Source: Haloimpatiens lingqiaonensis (GTDB lineage Bacteria > Bacillota > Clostridia > Clostridiales > Clostridiaceae). From it: DNA of 64,000 bases. The notes beneath the pieces are model-generated. The model saw only the letters and a program-made list of their open reading frames with translations, did not search any database and was not told the DNA's origin. The stretch is taken from assembly GCF_044502415.1 (NCBI RefSeq), contig NZ_CP172402.1; one strand, written 5' to 3'. Both the position numbers and the translations under genes were made by a program. Below are positions 24,925-34,393 of the stretch, piece by piece (position 1 is the first letter of the stretch; every line of letters starts with the position of its first letter).

Positions 24925-26841
24925 CTAGATGGTTTTCGTATACTCGATAACCACGTAGCCCGTATAATCTGTCCGGTCAATACCAGGTTCAACAACGACA
25001 TTTGTTTTATCCACATAAAGACCGATTTGTGAAGCGAAGTTGTTATACCGTGCAAGCGGTAGTGGCAAGAAGTTAGTGCCATTTGTTGCAAAGCCAGATA
25101 AACTAACAACTGTACTTAGGTTTGCAATACCATGGGCTACGCTCCCAGGAGTAGCATTGGGAAGGGAGCCGAGGTTTACTACTTTTCGATATATTACCTT
25201 ACCATCTACCCATAGACGCCCTGTGTTTTGTTCTGTCATAGAGTAATCAGTAAACGCAGAGGAGATTTTAGTTGCTGTAATCGTTCGTTCTGCAATCTTT
25301 GTACCAGTGACCGCTCCATTTGCAATCCGTGCTGTAGTTATTGGATCGTTATTAATATTTAACCAGTTCGCTTCACCAGACGGATTGTTAAACACAAAAA
25401 CAGATATCACATAAAACGTCATGGTATTGCGTGATATAAAAAATCCCATTGCCCGCTGATATCCGTTTCCCGTGTTATCCCCGCTATGCTTTACCAAAAA
25501 GACATGCCCGTCATCGCTTGGCTGATCACTGAATTTGTTGCCGCTCCACGAGGTGAAATAAAAAGCATCTCCAGGACTCATATGGTGCAGAGCATACTGG
25601 CCGATCGATATAGTTCCTTCTCCAACAATTACCTCAAGTGAAGGCAGTTTCCCAAACAGATTGTTAATACTATCGGTAACAGTATCTCCTTGGATATTGG
25701 GGTCAAGGTCATGAATATCTCCAAGTGTTTCTGACACATTACCTAATGCTTCTGCAATATCAGAGATGCCAGTTGGGGCAGATAATGCCGTTTTAACCTC
25801 ACTCATATCAGAGCGAATTTTTTGAGCTATTGTTAGCTCGCTCTTTCCGAATACTACGCTGATGCTTTGACCGTCCGCGTCATATGTCTCCTCCACTTCA
25901 GCGATTCGTGTTGTCATAGATACACCCCATGCTTTGGAAATAACCTTAACAACCTGCCCAAGGTCAAAGTCTACCTTATAAGTCAGGTTGCCATGTGGGT
26001 TAACTGATGTATCAAAGGAATAACGTATTACTTGCTCATTTAGCTTGCTCTGCCCACGAAAAATCAGCGTATTGATATAATCCACTCCAAAATCTTCTGC
26101 CCGTAGGTCTTTAGCATCCACAAAAATCTCATGTCGAGTTTCTCCCGATCCACTTGTAATTGCTACAAATGTCCGCTCTGCACCTTCACCCTCTCCACCT
26201 ATAAGAGCAGTGTTAGCAAAATCTGCTGCACTTACTGTATAAACCTGCTCAGTTAGGTTCTCATACTCCTTAGAGAACACTGCCTGTGATTCAGTCCCCT
26301 TATACAGCATTATTGTAAAAACCCCTGTTTCAGGAGTAAAAATAGTCTTGATACCAACCTCCGAAACTTCACATAGTTCCGTCACTGCGTCCATCAAGTT
26401 GCGGTACGAAATTTGGGTGCTGATGGGTATACCCAGGTTTGGGGATGAAAAGGATATACCGCTGATCTTTCTTGCTACATCAGAAGGATTGATAAGGTTA
26501 TTTTCTATAAGTTGCTCCACACAATCAGAAATGTCACCGGACAATTTCTCCGTTTGCCATACAATGCGTCTAGCAAGAAAGGACGTGGCAAAGCGACCAC
26601 TTACTGTAATAAATTCCTGATCCGTCTGAGACAAGGAAAGATGCTCAATAATCCCAGCTTCTTCATCATCGTTCTTCCAAATGATATTTCCTTCTTTTAG
26701 AAGTTCGGCATTCTCTTGTGTGGCGATGGCTTTTAGTTCAAATGAACCACACTGAGAATAACGCCGTGTCCATCGAAGATATTCGAAAGATTCCACGATG
26801 CCCACAAGCTCCCGGTTTGTATTAAAGATATATAGTTCCAT
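24925..26841 (-). CDS. ReqiPepy6 Gp37-like tail protein
   Basis: A 638-residue protein from ATG 26841 (GGGGGTG upstream; GTG 26847 is an alternative). The first about 350 residues fit the Gp37-like/tail-associated hub family: YIFNTNRELVGIVESFEYLRW at the start and DFDLGQVVKVISKAWG near the end of that domain. The C-terminal part is beta-rich with a segment AVTGTKIAERTITATKI typical of fibre linkers. It probably forms the tail hub below the distal tail protein. Stop and start spacing place it in the same operon. Confidence 0.8.
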   Translation of the reverse strand: MELYIFNTNRELVGIVESFEYLRWTRRYSQCGSFELKAIATQENAELLKEGNIIWKNDDEEAGIIEHLSLSQTDQEFITVSGRFATSFLARRIVWQTEKLSGDISDCVEQLIENNLINPSDVARKISGISFSSPNLGIPISTQISYRNLMDAVTELCEVSEVGIKTIFTPETGVFTIMLYKGTESQAVFSKEYENLTEQVYTVSAADFANTALIGGEGEGAERTFVAITSGSGETRHEIFVDAKDLRAEDFGVDYINTLIFRGQSKLNEQVIRYSFDTSVNPHGNLTYKVDFDLGQVVKVISKAWGVSMTTRIAEVEETYDADGQSISVVFGKSELTIAQKIRSDMSEVKTALSAPTGISDIAEALGNVSETLGDIHDLDPNIQGDTVTDSINNLFGKLPSLEVIVGEGTISIGQYALHHMSPGDAFYFTSWSGNKFSDQPSDDGHVFLVKHSGDNTGNGYQRAMGFFISRNTMTFYVISVFVFNNPSGEANWLNINNDPITTARIANGAVTGTKIAERTITATKISSAFTDYSMTEQNTGRLWVDGKVIYRKVVNLGSLPNATPGSVAHGIANLSTVVSLSGFATNGTNFLPLPLARYNNFASQIGLYVDKTNVVVEPGIDRTDYTGYVVIEYTKTI

Positions 26842-26843
26842 AC

Positions 26844-27695
26844 TCACACCCCCAGAAATTGTGGACGAAAGTAAATACTGACCTCCAACAGTTCCATATT
26901 AACTGAAGCGTCATAGCGCAGTGTGTTAGTACCTGCAGCAAGCTGGAAAAACGTTGAATTGGTGTCCAATAGTGAAAAAGCATTTGTAACCGTTGACCCT
27001 ATAACCTGGACCACACGCTTACCAGCGAAATGGGTATATACACGAAGTTCATCACCAGCACTCATTGTAGTGAGAAGCCGGATATATTCTCCCGTGTCTA
27101 TGTTTAGTAGTTCAGGGTTGGTAACCGTACCCAGTGCTCGAAATACGATTTCGCATCCACAAGATACATCACCAATGTTTTCTACTGTGATGATTTGGCT
27201 CGGCTGACGCATTCCTAACTCCATACCACTTACTGGTATCTCCAGTTCAAACTCAAACAGAGGTATCCATGACGCCAGCTCCTCTCTCACCTCATCCAAT
27301 GTTTCGAAGAAAGGGGATGGACAGAGTAAACTTACAAAGAAGTTTGGTATGCGTTGCCTAGTAGAAACAGTAAATCCTGCTTCCTCTACCACACAAGTAA
27401 TTTGCCGTCCACGATACAAAAGAGTCCCTCGCATTTTTGGAGTAAATATCTTAAGAAATCTCTGTCTCCGTACATAAGCCTCGTCAAGAGAATCCGCTAC
27501 GACCGTACCTTCTAGCGTGATATTACGCATATCCAGTGTGGAGGAAATATAAAAAGCACCGTCTTGATCCGGTGCCTTAAATGTATTAACGGTCTGGCGT
27601 ATGTTGCCTGTGCCGTCTATCTTGGTAAGAAAATACGGGCGGCTTTGTTTTAGGGTGATACTCTCACCGTTTGAGTTAATATAAGTAAGTTCCAC
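26844..27695 (-). CDS. Distal tail protein (phage tail family)
   Basis: A 283-residue protein of the siphovirus distal-tail (Dit) type: ELTYINSNGESITL at the start, GQDGAFYISSTLDMRNITLEG-like middle (positions about 45-65), and a C-terminal galectin-like beta domain (IQIITVENIGDVSCGCEIVF region). It joins the tail tube to the hub. Its position between the tape measure and hub genes matches Dit in model phages. ATG 27695. Confidence 0.82.
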   Translation of the reverse strand: MELTYINSNGESITLKQSRPYFLTKIDGTGNIRQTVNTFKAPDQDGAFYISSTLDMRNITLEGTVVADSLDEAYVRRQRFLKIFTPKMRGTLLYRGRQITCVVEEAGFTVSTRQRIPNFFVSLLCPSPFFETLDEVREELASWIPLFEFELEIPVSGMELGMRQPSQIITVENIGDVSCGCEIVFRALGTVTNPELLNIDTGEYIRLLTTMSAGDELRVYTHFAGKRVVQVIGSTVTNAFSLLDTNSTFFQLAAGTNTLRYDASVNMELLEVSIYFRPQFLGV

Positions 27696-27708
27696 TGCCA
27701 GACCTCCT

Positions 27709-30129
27709 TTAATATTCTAGTGCCAGTTTGCGAGACAGATTTTTGAATTCCCTGGCTAATTCTTTTTCAGATAGAGGCTTTGGTGACACAACAGAGATAT
27801 TTTGAGTGATACTTGTACCATTGGCATTCCCTTGCCCAGATAAACCTCTGTAATTAAAATCAAAACTAGTTGGTACAGCATTTTGCATATCCCTTGAAAC
27901 TGCTATCATTGCATCCTCAAAACCTACACCAATACCTTCACCCATATTGTGGCCAATTCCAGCAAATAGCTTTGAAGGTGAACTGATGCCGAAGAAATTC
28001 TTAATCTTTGATACAACATTGCCGAAAAATCCAGAGATTTTACTCCATAGCCATGCACCTGCATCTGAAATACCTTGCCACAGACCTTTGATTAAGTTTC
28101 CACCTACTTTAGCCATCTGGCTTATATAACTGGTAAAAGCATTGACCAATCCTGAAATAATCTGAGGAACAGCCTTGACGATCTCTACTATTATCCTTGG
28201 AAGATTCGCAATTAATGCCACAAACAGCTGAACACCGGCCAAGATGATCTTGTCGATGTTACCTACAATAGCGTTTACCAAAGATGTTATTATTTTCGGA
28301 ATCGCCCCAACCACAGTAGTGATAATTTGCGGGAGTGCCTGTATGAGTGATATTAATAGACGTATGCCCGCATCTATAATCAATGGAATTGACCCAATAA
28401 CTGCACTGATAATACTGTCGATAATCTGCGGGATTGCTTCCACGATTGCTGTGATGATAGTAGGTAGTGCTGTAACCAGTGAAGTCAATAATTGAATACC
28501 TGCATCAATAATCTGTGGAATGGATTCCACTATAAAATCCACTATTGCTTTTATGATGACAGGTAAGGCAGTTGTTAGTTGAGGTATTGCATCTACCAAT
28601 CCCTGTGCTAATCCTATAATCAACTGCAAAGCGGCATCCAAAATAAGTGGTAGGTTATCCATTAATCCTTGGACAATCTGCGTGACTGCCGAAACTGCCG
28701 CGGGTATCAGTTGCGGTAGAGCCATGCCAATACCCTCCACAAGTGCGGTTACCAGTTCTATTGCTGCATTTATGAGCAGTGGCAGATTATCAATCAACGC
28801 ACCGACAATCGTCATTACTGCATCTACTGCCGCTGGAATCAGTTCAGGCAGTAAGTTCAAGAGTGTCTCCAACACCTGCGTGAACAGGCTCGTGACAGTT
28901 TCCAACAACATCGGAAGCAGGTCACCTATTGCTGTTAATATCGCATCGAACGCAGGCGGTAGTGCGGTTACGATGTTTTCTAAAACAGGCACGATATTTT
29001 TAACGACTGCACGGAATGCATCCACAAGATTTTCCGTCAAATTTGTCATGTCTGCATTAGCGTTACCGAGTCCTGCTGTAAAAGAGCCAAGTGCAGCTTG
29101 TAATAACCCAATAGAACCAGAAATGGTCTCAGTTGACTCTCTCGCAAAGTTTCCGGCATACTGCTGTGTGTTCTCAAAAAACATCTGCATTGCGACTTCC
29201 GCTTTTTCCGCTTGTGTAGCGGTATTCCAAGTGAAATCTAGTCCCTTAGCAAGAGCATAAGCTTCGATGTTTGTAGCATTCATGGCAACACCTAAGTTAT
29301 CCATCATGGTAAAGTTGCCTTTTGCCGCTCCCGTAACCGCTTCCATGGCAGAAGACATATCTATACCCATAACGGATGCCATATCTGCTGCACGTTGCAT
29401 CGCTTTTTCTGTCAATTCAAGACTTTTTCGCTGTTCAATGCCAGAGCCTTGGAACAATGCACCCATTTTATTAGCTGTTGCCAAATACTCACTTTGGGAA
29501 ATTCCGAGATTTCTATAGGCTTCTTCACCGGTCTTTTGAATTGAAGCAGCATATGCTCCAAAGACTGCTTCTGAGCCACCTAGGTTTTGCTCCAATTCCC
29601 CAAACTGAGTAACTACCTCTTTACCCAATTTTATAGCAGCAGCTCCAGCAGCAACTGCAACTGTGCCCATAGCCACACCGATGCCCTTGAGTATACCACC
29701 AAGCTTTTCAAATTTACCTCCAGAATCTTCCGCACTTTTGCCTGAGTTGTCCAACTCTTCACCGAGATTATCTGCTTCAACCGCAGACTGCTGAAGTTCA
29801 CGCTCCATATTATTGAGTTCTGCCTGAGCTCTGTTCAGCTGAATCTGCCAGTTTTGAGTGCGGCGGTCATTTTCACCGAAAGAGGAGGTGGCATTATCAA
29901 GAGCGGCCTTAAGGGTTGAAATCTTTTCTTTCTGTGCGTCGATTTCTTTATTCAAAACCGCATTACGAGCAGTGACCGACTGGATGGATTTATCGTTTTT
30001 ATCAAACTGGCTGGTCACAAGTGCCATTTCACTGCCCAGCACCTTAAAGGACTGATTGATATCTCGTAGGGCGTTCTTAAACTCACGCTCGCCCTCGACG
30101 CCTATTTTCAATCCAAAATTGTCCGCCAT
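27709..30129 (-). CDS. Phage tail tape measure protein
   Basis: An 806-residue protein that sets tail length. The N-terminus (FGLKIGVEGEREFKNALRDI) and a long coiled coil to about residue 150 are followed by a Gly/Ala-rich segment, then many hydrophobic repeats of the type LPQLIPAAVSAVTQIVQGLMDNL between about 395 and 665. The C-terminus has SKISGFFGNVVSKIKNFFGI and a GIGHNMGEGIGVGF motif common in tape measures. ATG 30129 follows GGAGGAGGTG. Upstream lies the chaperone gene with its programmed frameshift. Confidence 0.9.
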   Translation of the reverse strand: MADNFGLKIGVEGEREFKNALRDINQSFKVLGSEMALVTSQFDKNDKSIQSVTARNAVLNKEIDAQKEKISTLKAALDNATSSFGENDRRTQNWQIQLNRAQAELNNMERELQQSAVEADNLGEELDNSGKSAEDSGGKFEKLGGILKGIGVAMGTVAVAAGAAAIKLGKEVVTQFGELEQNLGGSEAVFGAYAASIQKTGEEAYRNLGISQSEYLATANKMGALFQGSGIEQRKSLELTEKAMQRAADMASVMGIDMSSAMEAVTGAAKGNFTMMDNLGVAMNATNIEAYALAKGLDFTWNTATQAEKAEVAMQMFFENTQQYAGNFARESTETISGSIGLLQAALGSFTAGLGNANADMTNLTENLVDAFRAVVKNIVPVLENIVTALPPAFDAILTAIGDLLPMLLETVTSLFTQVLETLLNLLPELIPAAVDAVMTIVGALIDNLPLLINAAIELVTALVEGIGMALPQLIPAAVSAVTQIVQGLMDNLPLILDAALQLIIGLAQGLVDAIPQLTTALPVIIKAIVDFIVESIPQIIDAGIQLLTSLVTALPTIITAIVEAIPQIIDSIISAVIGSIPLIIDAGIRLLISLIQALPQIITTVVGAIPKIITSLVNAIVGNIDKIILAGVQLFVALIANLPRIIVEIVKAVPQIISGLVNAFTSYISQMAKVGGNLIKGLWQGISDAGAWLWSKISGFFGNVVSKIKNFFGISSPSKLFAGIGHNMGEGIGVGFEDAMIAVSRDMQNAVPTSFDFNYRGLSGQGNANGTSITQNISVVSPKPLSEKELAREFKNLSRKLALEY

Positions 30130-30143
30130 ACCTTCACCTCCTC

Positions 30144-30346
30144 CTATATGCCTGGTGGGATAATATCGTCAATCGTTCGAGTTTTCTTCGGCTTTTCGAT
30201 CCCATGCCATTGCTTGTGGCAAGCCCATAAATCAAAAAACAGTCCAATTGGCATAAGCCAGAATTCCTCTGCGTCCATGCCCATCTGAACTGTTCCATAA
30301 TAATAAAGTCGGGTAAAGACTTCAGCGTCCGTTACCCGACTTCCAT
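30144..30346 (-). CDS. -1 frame extension of the tail assembly chaperone (GT-type product)
   Basis: Beyond the slippery site the -1 frame stays open for 68 codons: RVTDAEVFTRLYYYG, then MGMDAEEFWLMPIGLFF, WACHKQWHGIEKP and IDDIIPPGI, ending at TAG 30144-30146. It has no start of its own. As in lambda gpG-gpGT, a fraction of ribosomes would add this segment to the chaperone. It ends 15 bases before the tape measure start. It was missed as a gene because it lacks an ATG. Confidence 0.85.
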
Positions 30347-30353
30347 GTTTTTT
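30306..30353 (-). promoter_or_regulatory. Programmed -1 ribosomal frameshift site (slippery heptamer and stem-loop)
   Basis: On the minus strand the heptamer A-AAA-AAC (30353-30347) is in the correct phase of the chaperone frame. Four bases later an 11-bp perfect stem, AAGTCGGGTAA (30342-30332) with TTACCCGACTT (30316-30306), encloses a 15-nt loop. The zero-frame stop TAA lies inside the stem. This is the canonical arrangement for -1 frameshifting in siphovirus tail chaperone genes. Confidence 0.9.
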
Positions 30354-30722
30354 GGAGTTTCTTCCTCACTTTCCACGTTGCGCTTTGCACCTTTGAACAT
30401 TGCTTCGGTGATTGCACTTTTATATTCCGCCAAATCAAGCGGTGAGGTAAGAAGCTCCACTTCTTCCTCTGTCAACAATTCTTCTGGTGCATTCTTATTC
30501 TTAAGATTACGAATTAAAATGGACTGGTTTGCAAGCAATGTGATTAGCCAAACGAATCTCGTCCAGTGCCATCTCAAAGTTTTCTGATTTCATCAGTTTT
30601 TCTCCAAGATTTTCAAGACCACCGTAACGACCAGCAATTGCCTTTGTTGCACGTGTAGTTAAAACCAGTTCATACTCTTTGTCACCTATTTTGATTGTGG
30701 CACTTCTCTCATTATCCATCAT
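30332..30722 (-). pseudogene. Tail assembly chaperone (G-type product), one single-base insertion
   Basis: The N-terminal frame MMDNERSATIKIGDKEYELVL... runs from 30722; the second frame LITLLANQSILIRNLKNKN... ends at 30332. Deleting one base near 30554 joins them as EIVWLITLLAN, giving a protein of about 129 residues. It prepares the tape measure for tail assembly, and the frameshift product above is its longer form. The insertion base is C on the coding strand. Only the one extra base disrupts it, so it may be intact in reality. Confidence 0.8.
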
Positions 30723-30730
30723 TTCTCCTC

Positions 30731-31321
30731 CTATGGTTCAGGTGTATATACGGGTTCATAAACTTCAGTGAACCAGCCTGTTATGGTGGACGATGAAACA
30801 CCGGGGTCACCTTCTGTGACTTCTGCTTTCCATGGGTGCTTGCCCAACCCATCCAGCTTGTTCCTACGCATAACTGTTCCTTCAATAGTAGGTGTAGAAA
30901 AGGTAATGGAATCCGCCTTTGTCTGTAAGTTGGTTGCTGGTAGTCCAAACTTAACACGATACAACCAAAAATATCGGTATGTTCCATTGGCCTTTTGCGC
31001 ACGAAACCCCACTGCAACAGGTGTACCTACACTCTCACTTGCAGAAATTAATACCCCATTGTCGTCGGTAGACGCACCAGTTAGATCTGCTGCTACTGTC
31101 GGGCCAATGTCATCTACACCGAGAGTGAGTGTACCGCTGTTAAAGTCCTTCACAACCTCGGCAGCACCATCATCGGCATACAGAATTGCTTCCACCAATT
31201 CTACCGAAAGTTCGGCAGTAATGGCTTTTGCGAGTACCGAAGGCACACCATAGGTTTCCTCGCCATTTAAGTCCTCGGTTATTTTTGCATAGTACAGTTT
31301 ATCCAAACCGATAGTTGCCAT
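30731..31321 (-). CDS. Major tail protein (phi13-type)
   Basis: A 196-residue tail tube subunit: IGLDKLYYAKITEDLNGEETYG at the start (positions 3-24), a YADDGAAEVVKDFNSGTLTLGVD middle and a FGLPATNLQTKADSITF block typical of phi13-family major tail proteins. It precedes the chaperone gene. ATG 31321. Expected to polymerise as hexameric rings around the tape measure. Confidence 0.85.
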   Translation of the reverse strand: MATIGLDKLYYAKITEDLNGEETYGVPSVLAKAITAELSVELVEAILYADDGAAEVVKDFNSGTLTLGVDDIGPTVAADLTGASTDDNGVLISASESVGTPVAVGFRAQKANGTYRYFWLYRVKFGLPATNLQTKADSITFSTPTIEGTVMRRNKLDGLGKHPWKAEVTEGDPGVSSSTITGWFTEVYEPVYTPEP

Positions 31322-31324
31322 ATG

Positions 31325-31666
31325 TTATTCCTCCATTCCATAGTTTTTCGCCACGTCGATGGCGTAATGATGATATCCAGTATCATCCTCGTGACCAATA
31401 TACCTACGCTCAGTCACTGTAAAATCATCGTTTAACAAAGCCGTTGTAATCTGTCTCTTCCGCTCTAAGTAGTTGCTCTTGGAAAATAGTGATATCCGTG
31501 CTTCCTGCACATCAAAGCCAGGGCGGTTATCCGCATGAACTTCAAAAACATCCGAAAGTGGGAGTATCACCACGTACTCATCCGGTGCCAAACCTGAAAA
31601 AACCCCGGTTTCTACGGGGATAGGTATTGCTGTCAGAAGTGTATTTAACTCCTCTAAGATATTCAT
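31325..31666 (-). CDS. Tail completion/minor tail component
   Basis: A 113-residue protein, MNILEELNTLLTAIPIPVETG..., in the position of the tail terminator/completion gene between the gp10-like and major tail genes. The pattern of an N-terminal helix followed by mixed strands (ARISLFSKSNYLERKRQITTAL) fits DUF3168-like tail completion proteins. It overlaps its upstream neighbour's stop by four bases. Assignment rests mainly on gene order. Confidence 0.65.
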   Translation of the reverse strand: MNILEELNTLLTAIPIPVETGVFSGLAPDEYVVILPLSDVFEVHADNRPGFDVQEARISLFSKSNYLERKRQITTALLNDDFTVTERRYIGHEDDTGYHHYAIDVAKNYGMEE

Positions 31667-32094
31667 ATTTTATCAATCTCATCCTCAAGCTTTGCGATCA
31701 TCGCATTAATGCAAGGTTTCCTAGATGCAGTTCTCGCAGGCTTTAGGAAGGGTTTTGCAGGCTGACCATGTTTACCATATTCAATGATTGTGGCAATTTT
31801 AGCATTGCTCTCACCATCAGAACGCGGCTCGGCAAAGCCAACTTTAACATTGAAGTTTCCGTTTCTATCTTGCTTTGCACTTGAAAGTCCTAGTGAAGAT
31901 AGTAGCTCCCCAGTACTTTTGGATGGATATTTTGTGTTCTTACCAATTACTTTACTTAGATTCCCCTTAACTTTATCCAGTACCACTTCACCGCCAACTT
32001 CCAGAACCTTAGGAAGAATTACATCGGTCTGGTCAGCTAATCGTGATACCTTTAAAAGGAATTCTTCTGGCATCTTTATATTCACTTTTGCCAT
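31663..32094 (-). CDS. HK97 gp10-like head-tail component
   Basis: A 143-residue protein from ATG 32094, with GAGGTGATG upstream; an earlier start at 32103 is possible. The C-terminal IIEYGKHGQPAKPFLKPA motif is characteristic of the HK97 gp10 family of tail or neck proteins. The N-terminus is helical. It overlaps the adaptor gene start region and the downstream gene. Confidence 0.8.
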   Translation of the reverse strand: MAKVNIKMPEEFLLKVSRLADQTDVILPKVLEVGGEVVLDKVKGNLSKVIGKNTKYPSKSTGELLSSLGLSSAKQDRNGNFNVKVGFAEPRSDGESNAKIATIIEYGKHGQPAKPFLKPARTASRKPCINAMIAKLEDEIDKI

Positions 32095-32099
32095 ATCCA

Positions 32100-32435
32100 T
32101 CACCTCACAGTTGGTTCTATCTTTTCTGCTAAAACCTCGACATACATACCTCGGTTTCTAACATCATCAACACTTAAAATCTGATATCTGCCATCATCAC
32201 AAACGATGACCATTTCACTGGTCACCCTAAGGCCAGAAATTTTTCTAAACCTAAATAGGGAAGTTGCAGAAGAAAATGATGCCCTATTTGCCCACCGCTC
32301 ACTGCCATGCCGATCTTCCTTGTAGGCACGTACACTGGCAAGTATGTTATCGCCTATAGCAGCGAAACCATCCTTGTCTTTAATAGGCTCTGTACTGATG
32401 ATATCAATAAAGGTGTTCATCTTTCCAAAACTCAT
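32100..32435 (-). CDS. Head closure/head-tail adaptor protein
   Basis: A 111-residue protein, FGKMNTFIDIISTEPIKDKDGF then SVRAYKEDRHGSERWANRASFS and YQILSVDDVRNRGMYVEVLAEK, which fits the phage head-tail adaptor (SPP1 gp16/HK97 head closure) beta-barrel family. It seals the capsid after packaging. ATG 32435, immediately after the connector gene. Confidence 0.8.
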   Translation of the reverse strand: MSFGKMNTFIDIISTEPIKDKDGFAAIGDNILASVRAYKEDRHGSERWANRASFSSATSLFRFRKISGLRVTSEMVIVCDDGRYQILSVDDVRNRGMYVEVLAEKIEPTVR

Positions 32436-32438
32436 AAT

Positions 32439-32756
32439 TTACACCTTCCAATCCCGGTCTAGCCTAAGAAGTAGGTTCACCGTGTTCCAAACCTGCTGCC
32501 CCGCCTGTACGCTATCGGCGAAGAAACCAGCCGTCGAGCCATCTCTGCTTTCGTAGAAATGACTCGACAGCATGATTACTGCCTGTTCAGTAGTTGGGGG
32601 CATAATATTCTCAGTGTAATAACCCTCAGCAACATGCTGATAACTTTCCGCATAAGAGACGGCGGCTTTGATGTAATGCAGCAGAAGTCCATCGTCTGCG
32701 TCATGCGTCAGGATCAGATTTGCTTTTACTTTAGGGAGAAGATTATCAGTTGTCAT
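32439..32756 (-). CDS. Head-tail connector protein (gp6-like)
   Basis: A 105-residue helical protein, LLPKVKANLILTHDADDGLLL then IKAAVSYAESYQHVAEGYY and TEQAVIMLSSHFYESRDGS, typical of the HK97 gp6/gp15 connector family which binds the portal ring. ATG 32756 follows GAAGGAGG. Confidence 0.82.
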   Translation of the reverse strand: MTTDNLLPKVKANLILTHDADDGLLLHYIKAAVSYAESYQHVAEGYYTENIMPPTTEQAVIMLSSHFYESRDGSTAGFFADSVQAGQQVWNTVNLLLRLDRDWKV

Positions 32757-32775
32757 GCCATCCGCCTCCTTCCGG

Positions 32776-33156
32776 TCATTCTTCGTCTGTAGCCATTAAC
32801 CCAGCCGCTTTTAGTTTAGCGAGCAGAGCATTAAAATCTGTGACAAGAGTGGCTGTATCCTCAGCTATGCTGTCGGCTTGATTAGCAGCCATTTTTACCA
32901 GCCCAGAGACTGACTCCGTAGCATCGGTAGGATATGTTGGAGCATACAGCTTACCATCTTCACCAATTTTGATTTCGACAGTATCACCCTCATCAGCAGC
33001 GGCGGCTTTTACACCACCAAGAGTCTCCTCTGTTGCCACGAGAAGCGGATCGGCGGAGAGCCCCGTTACCGAGGCTCCTTCCTTGATTTCAAGTGTTCCG
33101 CCTATAACAGTTTTTTCTCCGCCTTGTTCGGTATAATTCTTAGTGTTATAGCTCAT
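32776..33156 (-). CDS. Head fibre-like/phage structural protein
   Basis: A 126-residue protein between capsid and connector genes. It contains two segments resembling head-fibre repeats (ATEETLGGVKAAAADEGDTVE and ATESVSGLVKMAANQADSIAE) and a C-terminal helix ending LKAAGLMATDEE. Such proteins decorate the capsid in phi29-like and some siphoviruses. No enzymatic motif. ATG 33156. Confidence 0.7.
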   Translation of the reverse strand: MSYNTKNYTEQGGEKTVIGGTLEIKEGASVTGLSADPLLVATEETLGGVKAAAADEGDTVEIKIGEDGKLYAPTYPTDATESVSGLVKMAANQADSIAEDTATLVTDFNALLAKLKAAGLMATDEE

Positions 33157-33168
33157 AACGCACCTCCA

Positions 33169-34374
33169 TTAAGCTTTCTGCTGAAGTACTTTTATGGCTT
33201 CAGGTAGAATTAATTTTCCATCCACACGCTGAGTAGCAACAAAGCCTACTTGACCAGTAACAGCATAAAGTTCATTAAGCCTCTTAAATACACGACCCTG
33301 ACGATCAGCTACCCAGTAATAACTAAAATCACCAAATGCGATACTCTTTGCAGCTGCAGCAATAGTTGGCATATATGCAGAAGTATACAATGGTCGATTA
33401 AGGATAGTATCCGGTGTACCTGCCTGTAAGGAAGGTTGCCATAGGTACTGTCCTTGACCATCCTTTAGTTTACGGATTGCTTTTACAGTGGCGTCGTTCA
33501 TAACGAATACAGCCTTATTACGGTAAGGTGCCTTTAGTGAATAGAACAGATCAAGTACCTCGTCCATAGTAATTGCCGTAGCACCTGCAGTAGTCACACC
33601 AATTTGGGCACCACCTGTAGAAGCAAGGATACCTGTCGGTTTTCCAGATCCATCACCGGTAAAGAACGCCTCTTCCTCTTTGTTACCGATACGCCTTGCA
33701 AACTCCTTAGAGATGTAGGCTTCAAGATTGAACACAGAATCGTTAAGAAGCTCCTCGGAAACTTTGATCATGGTAGCGAGTTTGTAAGCTCCTATAGAAA
33801 CCTGTCCGAAGCTATCATCGCTATCTGGGATAGTGCCTTCTTCATCCACCCAGGAAGCAGTACCTTTTGTAGCTACAACAGGAATTTTCCTATCGCCAGA
33901 AGATGTATTGATAACATTGGCCAGTGAACGGAAAATGTTCTCTTCCTCAAGAGCCTCTACTAAGGTACGTTCAAACTCGTCAGGCACAAGATAACCACCC
34001 TCGGAGTCTGTACCAATTTGAAGGGCATTTCTTACGTTTACATCAAGGCCTTCCCCTGCACGAGTACGCATAGCATTCCAGAATGCTTTCTTGTACTCTG
34101 CAGACGCGCGTCCTGTCTTATCATCGGCATGTTTGGACGGTGTGTTTGTAATAGGGCTACTCGTGGCTTTGGAAAGTTCTAAGTCAATAACCGCCTGACG
34201 TTCCAAACGTTCTATTTCTTTACCAAGTGCAACAACTTCAGCTTCCATCTTTTCATAGGTTTGTGTGTCCTCTGCGGATAACAATCCATCACCGCCACGT
34301 TTTGAATCAAGGAATGCCTTCGCCGCATCCCAAACCTTAGCGCGTTTCTCGCGCAATTCAAGAATTTTACTCAT
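33169..34374 (-). CDS. HK97-type major capsid protein
   Basis: A 401-residue protein. Residues 1-100 form a charged coiled coil (the delta scaffolding domain), removed in HK97 by the head protease. The shell domain follows: NALQIGTDSEGGYLVPDEFERTLVEALEE-type N-arm (about 110-140), then SWVDEEGTIPDSDDSFGQV, KVSEELLNDSVFNLEAYI and a PLYTSAYMP segment. Preceded by the ClpP-like protease gene, as in HK97-like phages. ATG 34374 with GGAGG upstream. Confidence 0.93.
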   Translation of the reverse strand: MSKILELREKRAKVWDAAKAFLDSKRGGDGLLSAEDTQTYEKMEAEVVALGKEIERLERQAVIDLELSKATSSPITNTPSKHADDKTGRASAEYKKAFWNAMRTRAGEGLDVNVRNALQIGTDSEGGYLVPDEFERTLVEALEEENIFRSLANVINTSSGDRKIPVVATKGTASWVDEEGTIPDSDDSFGQVSIGAYKLATMIKVSEELLNDSVFNLEAYISKEFARRIGNKEEEAFFTGDGSGKPTGILASTGGAQIGVTTAGATAITMDEVLDLFYSLKAPYRNKAVFVMNDATVKAIRKLKDGQGQYLWQPSLQAGTPDTILNRPLYTSAYMPTIAAAAKSIAFGDFSYYWVADRQGRVFKRLNELYAVTGQVGFVATQRVDGKLILPEAIKVLQQKA

Positions 34375-34393
34375 TGTTATTTCCTCCTTTAAA

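Noticed and set aside
28682..29260. 192-codon plus-strand frame opposite the tape measure gene
   Set aside because: It is an antisense shadow of repeated hydrophobic codons in the tape measure gene, with no ribosome binding site.
30768..31253. 161-codon plus-strand frame opposite the major tail gene
   Set aside because: Antisense shadow. The minus-strand product has a clear phage family match and operon position.
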